DNA from: Ruegeria sp. 6PALISEP08
Lineage (GTDB): Bacteria; Pseudomonadota; Alphaproteobacteria; Rhodobacterales; Rhodobacteraceae
Reading direction: 5' to 3'
Length of the DNA stretch: 64,000 bases
Assembly: GCF_001238295.1 (NCBI RefSeq)
Contig: NZ_LGXZ01000002.1
Span: 248,001-312,000, forward strand
Of this stretch, positions 1 through 7,960 are shown one piece after another. The notes below the pieces were generated by a model, which saw nothing but the letters and a program-made list of their open reading frames with translations, did no database searches and had not been told where the DNA came from. The position numbers and the translations under genes are program-made. How positions within the stretch are numbered: the first letter of the stretch is position 1; each line of letters opens with the position of its first letter.

Positions 1-1088
1 GAGCCGCGGATCACGTCATCTTCCATGTCGTGATTGATCTGACCGTCCTTTTCAGGCGTCAGGTCGGTCATCATGTGACGGATGTTGGTGGCATAAAGCG
101 ACGAAGATTGCGCTGCCATCCGGCTGGGGAAGTCGGTATAGCCGATGATGGTCACGCCATTATCGGTCACGATCTTCTCATCTGCGACGGTCAGCTTGCA
201 GTTGCCGCCTTTTTCCGCCGCGAGGTCAACGATAACCGAACCCGGCTTCATGCTCTCGACCATATCCTTGGTCCAAAGCTCAGGCGCTTCGCGGTTCGGG
301 ATCAGCGCGGTGGTGATTACAATGTCTATTTCCGGAGCAAGTTCGCGGAACTTGGCCAGCTGCGCGTTGCGGAATTCCTCGGACTGGACCGAGGCATAGC
401 CGCCGGTGGCCGCACCGTCCTGCTGGTCTTCCTCGAAATCCAGATAGACAAACTCGGCGCCCATCGATTCGACCTGTTCGGCCACTTCGGGGCGCACGTC
501 GAACGCATAGGTGATCGCGCCCAGCGAGGTCGAGGTTCCGATGGCGGCCAGGCCAGCCACACCCGCGCCCACAATCAGCACCTTGGCAGGCGGCACTTTA
601 CCGGCAGCCGTTACCTGACCGGTGAAAAAGCGGCCAAAGTTGTTGCCTGCCTCGATCACCGCGCGATAACCCGCGATATTGGCCATCGAAGAAAGCGCGT
701 CCATCTTCTGGGCACGTGAAATACGTGGCACCATTTCCATGGCGATGACGTTGGCACCCTTGGACTTTGCCAGCTCCATTCCTTCTTCGTTGCCCGCAGG
801 ATTGAAGAAGGAAATCAGTGTCTTACCCTTGGTCAGACGCTTCATCTCGGTTTCGGTCGGAATGCGCACCTTGGCGACGATGTCGGCAGCCTTCCACAGC
901 GACGCTGCCGTTTTTACGACCTCGACACCTGCGGCTTCATAGGCAGCATCCGAAAAGCCCGCAGCAGCACCTGCCCCTTTTTCGATCAGGCAGTCATAGC
1001 CCAGTTTCTGCAATTGCACGGCAGACTCAGGTGTCATCGCAACCCGGTTCTCACCGTCCAGTCTTTCTTTTGGCGTGCCTATCTTCAC
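1..1088 (-). CDS. pntA: NAD(P) transhydrogenase subunit alpha, partial (3' end outside window)
   Basis: The reverse strand encodes the N-terminal ~362 residues of the alpha subunit of proton-translocating NAD(P)+ transhydrogenase, which transfers hydride between NADH and NADP+ at the inner membrane. The start MKIGTPKERLDGENRVAMTP and the NAD-binding VLIVGAGVAGLAAIGTSTSLGA stretch near residue 170 are typical of the alanine dehydrogenase/PNT family. The start is GTG at 1088, with an AGGGGGA ribosome site just upstream. The membrane part and any pntB partner would lie left of the window. Alanine dehydrogenase is the main alternative, but the KERLDGENRVAMTPESA start and the YLDFEEDQQDGAATGGYA insert favour PntA. 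Confidence 0.9.
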   Translation of the reverse strand, partial: MKIGTPKERLDGENRVAMTPESAVQLQKLGYDCLIEKGAGAAAGFSDAAYEAAGVEVVKTAASLWKAADIVAKVRIPTETEMKRLTKGKTLISFFNPAGNEEGMELAKSKGANVIAMEMVPRISRAQKMDALSSMANIAGYRAVIEAGNNFGRFFTGQVTAAGKVPPAKVLIVGAGVAGLAAIGTSTSLGAITYAFDVRPEVAEQVESMGAEFVYLDFEEDQQDGAATGGYASVQSEEFRNAQLAKFRELAPEIDIVITTALIPNREAPELWTKDMVESMKPGSVIVDLAAEKGGNCKLTVADEKIVTDNGVTIIGYTDFPSRMAAQSSSLYATNIRHMMTDLTPEKDGQINHDMEDDVIRG

Positions 1089-1217
1089 TGGCAGTCCCCC
1101 TAATTCTTACTCTGTCTGAGCGGGTGGTCGGTATTCTTTGTTAAGCAAAGATGTATCCTGCGCAATATTATTTCGCAAGTGCAGCATTTTTTATGTGAAA
1201 TCATAAAGAGCATCACC

Positions 1218-1667
1218 CTAGATCCATCGCCGGGTCTTGCGCTCATAGCGGGCAAAGTCAGCCCGGAATGTTCGGCGCAGGCGGTTTTCTTCCGGCAGGA
1301 TGAACCGGCGTTCCAGCACCCAGACAAAGACCGGTACAAGAACCAAAGACAACACGGCGTCAAACCGCAGCACAAGACCGGCCAAAATCAGAACGTCACC
1401 CACATAGATCGGATTTCGGCTCCGCTTGTAGATGCCCGACTGGACCATCGACGATGGTGTTTCATGGGGAATTACGGTTGTCTGGTGACGGCGGAATTCG
1501 ACCACGGCCAGAACTGCCATCAAGATCCCGCCGCCGATCAGCGCGCCGCTGAGCAGGTCGGTAAAACCACTTTCAAGGGACAAGCCGAACGACAGGTACT
1601 TTGCCTGCATCCAGGCCGCCACAGCAAAGGCGATCAACCAAACTGGCGGTACATCTATCCAGCGCAT
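1218..1667 (-). CDS. Isoprenylcysteine carboxyl methyltransferase (ICMT)-like membrane protein
   Basis: A 149-residue membrane protein with hydrophobic segments near residues 8-24, 35-56 and 88-112. It has the SRNPIYVGD motif (about residues 83-91) and a C-terminal EENRLRRTF...YERKTRRWI block. These are the hallmarks of the ICMT/PEMT-like family of small membrane methyltransferases, which bind S-adenosylmethionine through the RNPxY and C-terminal E-x-x-L regions. The substrate cannot be inferred; bacterial members methylate lipids or unknown small molecules. It lies upstream of pntA on the same strand but 129 bp away, so co-transcription is uncertain. It is shorter than the second family member at 22633-23262. 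Confidence 0.7.
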   Translation of the reverse strand: MRWIDVPPVWLIAFAVAAWMQAKYLSFGLSLESGFTDLLSGALIGGGILMAVLAVVEFRRHQTTVIPHETPSSMVQSGIYKRSRNPIYVGDVLILAGLVLRFDAVLSLVLVPVFVWVLERRFILPEENRLRRTFRADFARYERKTRRWI

Positions 1668-1839
1668 GTTATGCCCTCATAAGTGGCGACAAGACCGGGG
1701 CCACGTCGCTTCTGGGCCATGTCCTACCGCTTTTGACCCAAAATGGCAAAAGACCAGTATGTCGCATCGATAGACACGCATGTGAGGATGGGCTACCTCA
1801 GAAGCAAGCACATGAAATTTCACAAATAAGCGAGCCTTC

Positions 1840-3033
1840 ATGACCGACTTTGCAGCAACCAAAGCCATGTTCGACCTGCCCGAGGGTGTGATCTATCTGG
1901 ACGGCAACTCATTGGGCCCTCTGCCCAAATCCGCGACCTCGCGGGTGCAGGAGATGCTGACAAACGAATGGGGTCAGATGTTGATCACCGGTTGGAACAA
2001 GGCCGGGTGGATGGGTCTGCCCACCGGGCTGGGTGACCGCATCGGCCGCCTTATCGGTGCCGAACAAGGCAGCGTCGTCACGGGCGACACCTTGTCGATC
2101 AAGGTCTATCAGGCCGTGGCCGCCGCGCTCGAGCTCAACCCGACCCGCAAGGTTGTCCTGTCAGATAACGGCAACTTCCCGTCGGACCTGTATATGGCGG
2201 ATGGTCTGCTGCGCTCGCTGGGCGAAGACTATGAATTGCGCGTTGTAGACCCCGAAGACGTTGCCGATGCGATCACAGAAGAGGTCGCGGTTTTGATGCT
2301 GACCGAGGTGGATTACCGCTCGGGTCGAATGCATGACATGAAGGCGCTGACCGAACTGGCCCATGCCAACGGGGTGGTGACGGTCTGGGATCTGGCCCAT
2401 TCCGCCGGGGCAATTCCAGTCGAACTTGCAGGATGCAATGTCGATTTCGCTGTGGGCTGCACGTATAAGTACCTCAACGGCGGCCCCGGCGCGCCAGCGT
2501 TTATCTATGTCGCACCGCGACTGGCTGGTACGGTGCGACCGGCTTTGTCTGGCTGGCTGGGTCACGAATCCCCCTTTGCTTTTGACCTGGACTATCGCCC
2601 CGGCAACGGGATTGAGCGGATGCGCGTGGGCACGCCCCCCGTGATCCAGATGACGGCCTTGTCTGCGGCCATGGATATCTGGGACATGGCAGAGATGGCG
2701 GATGTTCGCGCGAAGTCTATTGACCTGACTGAGCTGTTCATCAGTCGCGTCGAGGCATCCTGCCCCGACTTGCAATTGGCCAGTCCCAGAACGCCAGAGG
2801 ACCGCGGCAGCCAGGTTTCATTCCGCTTCAAAGAAGGATATGCCGCGATGCAGGCCCTGATCGCCCGGGGTATGATTGGCGATTTCCGCGCGCCTGACAT
2901 TATGCGCTTTGGCTTTACACCGCTCTATATCGACGAGGGCGACGTGATCCAAGCGACGGAAATTCTGGCCGATGTGATGCAGAACAAACTGTGGGACGCG
3001 CCGGAATACAAAGTCCGCCAGCGCGTTACCTGA
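1840..3033 (+). CDS. kynU: Kynureninase
   Basis: A 397-residue pyridoxal-phosphate enzyme that cleaves L-kynurenine to anthranilate and alanine in tryptophan breakdown. Family signatures are the N-terminal YLDGNSLGPLPKS motif, the WDLAHSAGA region that contacts the cofactor, and the Schiff-base lysine at about residue 210 in TYKYLNGGPGAPAF. The length is normal for the family. Its 3' end overlaps the end of the convergent TetR gene by 8 bp. No tryptophan dioxygenase or kynurenine formamidase is present here, so the rest of the pathway must be elsewhere. Confidence 0.95.
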   Translation: MTDFAATKAMFDLPEGVIYLDGNSLGPLPKSATSRVQEMLTNEWGQMLITGWNKAGWMGLPTGLGDRIGRLIGAEQGSVVTGDTLSIKVYQAVAAALELNPTRKVVLSDNGNFPSDLYMADGLLRSLGEDYELRVVDPEDVADAITEEVAVLMLTEVDYRSGRMHDMKALTELAHANGVVTVWDLAHSAGAIPVELAGCNVDFAVGCTYKYLNGGPGAPAFIYVAPRLAGTVRPALSGWLGHESPFAFDLDYRPGNGIERMRVGTPPVIQMTALSAAMDIWDMAEMADVRAKSIDLTELFISRVEASCPDLQLASPRTPEDRGSQVSFRFKEGYAAMQALIARGMIGDFRAPDIMRFGFTPLYIDEGDVIQATEILADVMQNKLWDAPEYKVRQRVT

Positions 3034-3604
3034 CTTCAAGCCCGGCGCCGAAAAGGGCAGCAACCTGTGCCACTTGTTGTTCATAGATCTCGGCCCCGGC
3101 GCCGATCAGCTTTAACCCTTTGAGCGTGGCCGTAATCGTTCGGCCCGTCTCTGACGCGTCGGCCCGCAAATGCACACGGCCCGCCTTTTCCTCTTGCGTC
3201 AGCCAATCCGTGTAAAGCCCGGCCAGTTTAGCCTCGCCCGCCGCGATGATTTCAGAAGACAAGGACTTGGTGTTGTCCAGCATCTCAAGCCCGTGAGGTG
3301 AGGCCAGAATTCTAGCCATCCCGTCAGTCTGCGCCTGAACCGCTCGGGTCAATACCTCGGGCACCGAACCCTTTGTCGCCAGCGCCTGCGCCACCGCGAC
3401 GCTTTTTTCGGCATAGTATAACTCGGTCAGTTTGCTGACGATCGCCTCTTTGTTCTTGTAGTGCAGATAGACCGCAGGTCGCGACATCCCCGCCCCACGC
3501 GCGATATCGTCCATCGAGGTCTTTCGGTACCCATAAGTGGAAAAGGCTTGAAACGCCGAATTCAGGATCGCCTTTTGCCGTGTATCGTCACTTGAATCTT
3601 TCAT
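3026..3604 (-). CDS. TetR-family transcriptional regulator
   Basis: A 192-residue TetR-type repressor. The N-terminal helix-turn-helix is clear at about residues 25-58 (RKTSMDDIARGAGMSRPAVYLHYKNK), followed by an all-helical ligand domain typical of the family. It is divergent from the hydroxylase pair that starts at 3704. The 99-bp gap between them contains a perfect 12-bp palindrome overlapping a sigma70-like promoter, so control of that pair and of itself is the simplest inference. The ligand is unknown; an aromatic N-heterocycle would fit the neighbouring enzyme but is not shown by the sequence. Confidence 0.88.
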   Translation of the reverse strand: MKDSSDDTRQKAILNSAFQAFSTYGYRKTSMDDIARGAGMSRPAVYLHYKNKEAIVSKLTELYYAEKSVAVAQALATKGSVPEVLTRAVQAQTDGMARILASPHGLEMLDNTKSLSSEIIAAGEAKLAGLYTDWLTQEEKAGRVHLRADASETGRTITATLKGLKLIGAGAEIYEQQVAQVAALFGAGLEVR

Positions 3605-3634
3605 ATCAAAAGCACTGACATTTATTGTCTAAAT

Positions 3635-3646
3635 TGTCAATTGACA
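3635..3646. promoter_or_regulatory. Palindromic operator candidate for the divergent TetR regulator
   Basis: TGTCAATTGACA is a perfect 12-bp palindrome in the gap between the TetR gene and the hydroxylase operon. A second, spaced inverted repeat (TGACA-5 bp-TGTCT) lies at 3616-3630. The right half of the palindrome is the -35 hexamer of the plus-strand promoter, so an occupied site would block RNA polymerase. Binding by the adjacent regulator is an inference. Confidence 0.6.
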
Positions 3647-3669
3647 TCCTGACACTTTAAACCCATTAT
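3641..3669 (+). promoter_or_regulatory. Sigma70-type promoter of the iorAB-like operon
   Basis: A consensus -35 TTGACA (3641-3646) is followed after 17 bp by CATTAT (3664-3669, four of six matches to TATAAT). Transcription would start near 3676, about 28 nt before the chosen start codon at 3704. Confidence 0.55.
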
Positions 3670-3703
3670 GTCAGGAATAAGCCAAAGCAACAAGAGGTGC
3701 GCC

Positions 3704-4168
3704 ATGGCGACGGCCCTGAAGATCAACGGAAAGCAACATCAGGTGGACCTGCCTGATGACGTCCCCCTGCTCTGGGTTCTGCGGGATGAGGTCGGTTTGA
3801 CCGGCACCAAATTCGGCTGCGGCGTTGCCGCTTGCGGGGCATGCACTGTTCATATCGACGGCGAGGCCGTACGTTCTTGTCAGGTGGCGTTGTCGGATGT
3901 CTGGGGTGACGTAACCACAATCGAAGGCATCGGCTCGCCAGACTCGCTGGCCGCGATTCAACAGGCCTGGGTCGATCATCAGGTGGCGCAATGCGGTTAC
4001 TGCCAGTCCGGACAGATCATGCAGGCCGCAGCTTTGCTGGCTGAAAACCCGTCACCAACCAATGCCGATATTGATGACGCAATGCAGGGCAACCTTTGCC
4101 GCTGTGGCACCTACCCCCGACTTCGTGCAGCAATTCACGACGCTGCCGGCAAGCTGAAGGAGGTATAA
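3704..4168 (+). CDS. Molybdenum hydroxylase 2Fe-2S subunit (isoquinoline 1-oxidoreductase alpha-like)
   Basis: A 154-residue small subunit carrying two [2Fe-2S] clusters that pass electrons from the molybdenum subunit. The plant-type ferredoxin cysteines lie in [14 protein letters not shown]...C in the N-terminal half. The second cluster motifs QCGYCQSGQ and NLCRCGTY lie in the helical C-terminal half. The length and order match IorA/CoxS-type subunits. An upstream in-frame ATG at 3668 overlaps the -10 hexamer, so the ATG at 3704, with AGAGG 8 nt upstream, is preferred. The catalytic subunit follows after 3 bp. Confidence 0.9.
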   Translation: MATALKINGKQHQVDLPDDVPLLWVLRDEVGLTGTKFGCGVAACGACTVHIDGEAVRSCQVALSDVWGDVTTIEGIGSPDSLAAIQQAWVDHQVAQCGYCQSGQIMQAAALLAENPSPTNADIDDAMQGNLCRCGTYPRLRAAIHDAAGKLKEV

Positions 4169-4171
4169 GTC

Positions 4172-6412
4172 ATGGGTAAAGTTGGAAAAATCCTCCGTCG
4201 CACGTTTCTGATTGGCTCTGCCGCGATTGTCGGCGGTGTGGCCTTTGGCGCCTATTACGTCACCCGCCCTGCCGCCAATCCGCTGCAACCCGGCGAAGGT
4301 GAAGCGGCACTGAACCCTTTTGTGCTGATTGACCAGAACGGTGTTACCCTGTTCGCCCCGCGCGCTGAAATGGGTCAGGGCGTGAAAACCACTTGGGCCG
4401 CTCTGATTGCCGAAGAACTCGACGTCGATCTGGACCAGATCACCGTTCTGCATGGTCCGGCGGCAGCGGCTTATTACAACTCTGCCCTGGTGGGTGAGGG
4501 GCTGCCCAACAAAGGGTATGACATCTCGAACTTCCAGCACAATCTGGGTGAGGCATTGGGTGTTCTGGGTAAGGTGCTCAGCCTGCAGGTCACTGGCGGT
4601 TCGACGTCTATGAAAGACGGGTTCGAGCGGATGCGACACGCCGGTGCTTCGGCCCGCGAAACTCTGAAACGCGCGGCCGCAGACCGTCTGGGCGTTGACC
4701 CTTCGGATCTGCAAACGGCCTCGGGCCACGTCATTGCCCCTAACGGCGACAAGATCGCCTATTCCGATCTGGCCGTCGAAGCAGCCGGATTGGAACCGGT
4801 GGACGTGCATTTGCGCGATCCGTCCGAATGGCGCTATCTGGGCCGGACCCAACCGCGTCTGGACATGACGGGCAAGGTGACCGGCACGGCCGAATTCGGC
4901 GTCGATGTTCGCCTGCCGGGCATGAAATTTGCCAGCGTGCGCATGAATCCCAAACTGGGCGGCGTGATGAATGGCTTTGATGACAGTGCTGCCCAATCCA
5001 TGCCGGGGGTCGAGAAGATTGTCGATCTGGGCACAGGTGTCGCTGTGATCGCAAACAACACTTGGCTGGCAAACCAGGCAGTTGAGGCCATCGATGTTGA
5101 TTGGGGCGATGCGCCCTATCCGCCAGAAACCGACGGCATCTTTGCCAAGATTGCCGAGGCGTTCGACGACGCCCCGAACTCGACCATGCGCGACGATGGC
5201 GATGTCAGCATGACCCCCGAGGGCGCTACCGAAATCACCGCCGAATACCAAGTGCCCTATCTCGCCCACGCCACGATGGAGCCTATGAACGCCACCGCGG
5301 TTTATACCGGAAACACCGTGGAGCTGTGGTGCGGCAACCAGGCCCCGACCCTGATCCAGTTCCGTGTTGCAAACACCGCCAATCTGGACACCGAGGCAGT
5401 GCAAATTCACACCACCTATCTTGGTGGCGGATTTGGCCGTCGGGGTGAGCTGGACTTTGGTGAGATCGCCACCAAGGTCGCCATGGCAATGCCCGGCACG
5501 CCGGTTCAAACGACCTGGAGCCGCGAAGAAGACATGCGTCATGACTATTACCGCCCCGGTGCCATCGCCCGGATGCGCGGCGCGGTTCAGGACGGCAAAG
5601 CCGTGCTGATTGACGGCAAGCTGGCGGCGCAGTCCTGCACGCAGCAGGCGGTCGAGCGCTACTCCGGTTTCCCCGGCGGTGGCCCCGACAAAGTATTGGT
5701 CGAAGGGTTCTTCAACCAACCCTACGCCGTGCCAAACTACCGCATGAGTGGTCATATCGCTGATCTGGCCGTTCCGGTGGGCTTTTGGCGCTCGGTCGGT
5801 AACAGCCACAATGGTTTCTTCCATGAGACCTTCATGGATGAAATGGCCCACGCCGCAGGACGCGACCCACTGGATTTCCGGCTTGAGCTGATGAAGACCG
5901 AACATGCCCCTTCCGCCGGATGCCTTGAAGCCGTGAAGCAGATGTCGGGCTGGACTGGCAAAACACCTGAAGGCGTTGGCCGGGGCGTCGCCGTCACCTA
6001 CAGCTTTGGCACACCCGTGGCGCAAGTGATCGAAGTGGTCGACGAAGACGGAACCATCCGCATCAATAAGGCATGGATCGCCTGTGACATGGGGCTGGCG
6101 CTGGATCCTGACAACGTCAAGGCCCAGATGTTCGGCGGCATGATGTATGGCTTGTCCGCAGCGTGCTATGGCGAGATCACCTTTTCAGATGGTGAAGCTG
6201 AACAGTTCAACTTCCCCGACTATGACGCCCTTCGCATGCATACTGCCCCCCAGGTCGAGGTGCGCGTTCTCGAGACCAACCGCCACATGGGTGGCGCAGG
6301 TGAGCCAGGCACGCCCCCCTCGATGCCAGCGCTCGGAAATGCCCTGTTTGATCTGACAGGAGAACGTGCTCGCAGCCTTCCACTGATCAATCAGTTCAAC
6401 CTGCTGGTTTGA
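4172..6412 (+). CDS. Molybdenum hydroxylase catalytic subunit (isoquinoline 1-oxidoreductase beta-like)
   Basis: A 746-residue molybdopterin-cytosine-dinucleotide enzyme of the IorB/aldehyde-oxidase type that hydroxylates an aromatic heterocycle or aldehyde. The N-terminus (RRTFLIGSAA followed by a hydrophobic stretch) is a twin-arginine signal, so the folded complex is probably exported or anchored at the membrane. The GGGFGRRGE cofactor motif lies near residue 420. The GGAGEPGTPP motif near residue 710 supplies the catalytic glutamate. A strong AAGGAGG site precedes the ATG and overlaps the end of the small-subunit gene. No FAD subunit is present, as is normal for the Ior type. The true substrate is unknown. 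Confidence 0.9.
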   Translation: MGKVGKILRRTFLIGSAAIVGGVAFGAYYVTRPAANPLQPGEGEAALNPFVLIDQNGVTLFAPRAEMGQGVKTTWAALIAEELDVDLDQITVLHGPAAAAYYNSALVGEGLPNKGYDISNFQHNLGEALGVLGKVLSLQVTGGSTSMKDGFERMRHAGASARETLKRAAADRLGVDPSDLQTASGHVIAPNGDKIAYSDLAVEAAGLEPVDVHLRDPSEWRYLGRTQPRLDMTGKVTGTAEFGVDVRLPGMKFASVRMNPKLGGVMNGFDDSAAQSMPGVEKIVDLGTGVAVIANNTWLANQAVEAIDVDWGDAPYPPETDGIFAKIAEAFDDAPNSTMRDDGDVSMTPEGATEITAEYQVPYLAHATMEPMNATAVYTGNTVELWCGNQAPTLIQFRVANTANLDTEAVQIHTTYLGGGFGRRGELDFGEIATKVAMAMPGTPVQTTWSREEDMRHDYYRPGAIARMRGAVQDGKAVLIDGKLAAQSCTQQAVERYSGFPGGGPDKVLVEGFFNQPYAVPNYRMSGHIADLAVPVGFWRSVGNSHNGFFHETFMDEMAHAAGRDPLDFRLELMKTEHAPSAGCLEAVKQMSGWTGKTPEGVGRGVAVTYSFGTPVAQVIEVVDEDGTIRINKAWIACDMGLALDPDNVKAQMFGGMMYGLSAACYGEITFSDGEAEQFNFPDYDALRMHTAPQVEVRVLETNRHMGGAGEPGTPPSMPALGNALFDLTGERARSLPLINQFNLLV

Positions 6413-6459
6413 TCGCAAAACGCCGGTCCGTCCTCCCCTCGGCGGGCCAGCGTAAAAAA

Positions 6460-7239
6460 CTACGCGGTTTTCTGGAACACCTGCGCGCCCGCCCCCCTGG
6501 ACCAGGCTTGGACCGCAGCACCAAACGCCTCGAACAAGGGGCGTGACACCGGGTCATTGATCGCATCCCATTCAGGGTGCCACTGAACGGACAGTGTAAA
6601 GCCAGGCGCATCTTTGATATATATCGCCTCGGGCGTGCCGTCGGGCGCGTGACCGTCGATAACGACACGTTCACCAATGGTCTTGATGCCCTGCCCGTGC
6701 AGCGTGTTGGTCATGACCTCGGTTGCGCCAAACAGGTCATGGAACACACCGCCTTCATCCAGTTTCACCACATGGCGCAGCGCAAACTTCTCTTCCAGCG
6801 TGCCTTCAGGCGGCATCCGGTGGTTCATTCGCCCTGGAAGATCCCGGATTTCAGGATAAAGCGTTCCACCCATCGCCACGTTGACCTCTTGAAACCCTCG
6901 GCAGATGCCCAGGAACGGTTGGCCACGCTCAACACAGGCCCGAACCAGCGGCAGTGTGATGGCGTCGCGCGCCCGGTCGAAATCTCCATGCGCTTCGGTT
7001 TCGGGCTCGCCGTACTCCTCAGGATGTACATTGGGGCGTCCGCCGGTCAGCAGAAAGCCGTCGCAGACCTTCAGCAGCTCATCGACCGTCACATATCGGG
7101 GATCAGCAGGGATCAGCAGCGGCAGGCATCCCGACACATTGGCCACCGCATCCGAGTTCATCGTCCCACCCGCATGTGTCGGGTATTGGTCATTCATGAG
7201 ATACGAGTTGCCGATGATACCGACGACGGGACGAGACAT
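6460..7239 (-). CDS. Gamma-glutamyl-gamma-aminobutyrate hydrolase-like (peptidase C26) class-I amidotransferase
   Basis: A 259-residue class-I glutamine-amidotransferase-fold hydrolase. The nucleophile is Cys113 in FLGICRGFQE. The partner residues His221 and Glu223 lie in VQWHPEWD. Family members such as PuuD cleave gamma-glutamyl bonds in polyamine breakdown, and the early GGRPNVHPEEYGE stretch is common to this group. No other putrescine-pathway gene is adjacent, so the exact substrate is an assumption. It is transcribed away from the glcB-glcG pair after a strong hairpin and an operator-like inverted repeat. Confidence 0.8.
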   Translation of the reverse strand: MSRPVVGIIGNSYLMNDQYPTHAGGTMNSDAVANVSGCLPLLIPADPRYVTVDELLKVCDGFLLTGGRPNVHPEEYGEPETEAHGDFDRARDAITLPLVRACVERGQPFLGICRGFQEVNVAMGGTLYPEIRDLPGRMNHRMPPEGTLEEKFALRHVVKLDEGGVFHDLFGATEVMTNTLHGQGIKTIGERVVIDGHAPDGTPEAIYIKDAPGFTLSVQWHPEWDAINDPVSRPLFEAFGAAVQAWSRGAGAQVFQKTA

Positions 7240-7306
7240 TCTGCTTTCCTTATTGTTCCAGTGATTAACATGGAAGCTACCGGCAGCCTCTCAGACGTGC
7301 AAGAAT

Positions 7307-7337
7307 ACACGCCCTGCGTGACAGCGCAGGGGCGTGT
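7307..7337 (-). terminator. Hairpin downstream of glcB-glcG
   Basis: ACACGCCCTGCG (7307-7318) pairs with CGCAGGGGCGTGT (7325-7337) across a 6-nt loop, with one bulged G. On the minus strand it is followed by TATTCTTG, a weak T-rich tail. It sits between the end of glcG (7460) and the start of the next minus-strand gene (7239), so it probably ends the glcB-glcG transcript. Confidence 0.5.
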
Positions 7338-7407
7338 TCAGGTGCGCACAACTCAGTTCCGAAATTTTCCCAAAATAGGGGAGGATTTCCCCCCATAAGC
7401 CAAAAGG

Positions 7408-7424
7408 TTGGGAAATTATCCCAA
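7408..7424. promoter_or_regulatory. Operator-like inverted repeat upstream of the C26 hydrolase
   Basis: TTGGGA and TCCCAA form a perfect inverted repeat separated by 5 bp. Within the previous 50 bp are a related half-site (TTTTCCCAA at 7365-7373) and a small GGGGA/TCCCC inverted repeat (7378-7392). The set lies about 140-185 bp upstream of the hydrolase start and looks like a multi-site operator. The cognate regulator is not in the window. Confidence 0.35.
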
Positions 7425-7459
7425 TTCCCGACGATCTTCAGGATGAAATACTCGGAGAA

Positions 7460-7885
7460 TTAGACCTCACCAATCAGACCTGCCGTCTCAATGCCCGCCA
7501 TTGCAGCAATTGCATCATTGTCCGAGGTGTCCCCTGTCACGCCGACAGCCCCGATAACAGCGCCTTTCCGGTCACGCAGCAGAACACCGCCCGGAACCGG
7601 CACAACCTGCCCGCCATAAACGCCATTCACTGCGGCCATGAAATAGGCCTGCGCCTCGGCGCGCTGCATCTGCGCGGTCCCCGCCATGCCCAACATGACC
7701 GAACCATAGGCTTTGCCGTGCGCAATCGCGAAACGGCCCGGGGCGGCATCGTCTTCACGCTCGAACGCGATGACATGACCGCCCGCATCCAGAACCACGG
7801 CAGACAGAGGCTTCAGCTCCATCTCGCGCCCTTTTTCCAGCGCCTTACGAATGATGGTGCGCGCCTTGCGCAAAGAAATAGCCAT
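7460..7885 (-). CDS. glcG: GlcG/HbpS family heme-binding-like protein (DUF336)
   Basis: A 141-residue protein of the GlcG/HbpS family (formerly DUF336). The visible family pattern is LDAGGHVIAFEREDDA, the AYGSVMLG region and the C-terminal GAVGVTGDTSDNDA. It follows the malate synthase G gene on the same strand after a 75-bp gap. This matches the glc locus of enteric bacteria, where a glcG sits next to glcB. The role is unclear: some family members bind heme, and others are accessory to glycolate/glyoxylate use. The symbol rests on family plus context. Confidence 0.8.
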   Translation of the reverse strand: MAISLRKARTIIRKALEKGREMELKPLSAVVLDAGGHVIAFEREDDAAPGRFAIAHGKAYGSVMLGMAGTAQMQRAEAQAYFMAAVNGVYGGQVVPVPGGVLLRDRKGAVIGAVGVTGDTSDNDAIAAMAGIETAGLIGEV

Positions 7886-7960
7886 CCTTAATTCCTTTCA
7901 TCTGTCCAAGGTAATATTGGGATACGATAAGGGATACCCTCTCGCTCCCTCCAGTTCCGT

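Noticed and set aside
3668-3703. Upstream ATG at 3668 as start of the 2Fe-2S subunit
   Set aside because: It overlaps the predicted -10 hexamer and lacks a ribosome site.
4052-6025. A 657-codon open frame antisense to the molybdenum hydroxylase gene
   Set aside because: It is a shadow of a GC-rich gene, has no family features, and the opposite strand encodes clear cofactor motifs.
7363-7373. TTTTCCCAA element as a MraZ box
   Set aside because: It is a single element without a 10-bp-spaced partner and is far from any dcw gene.
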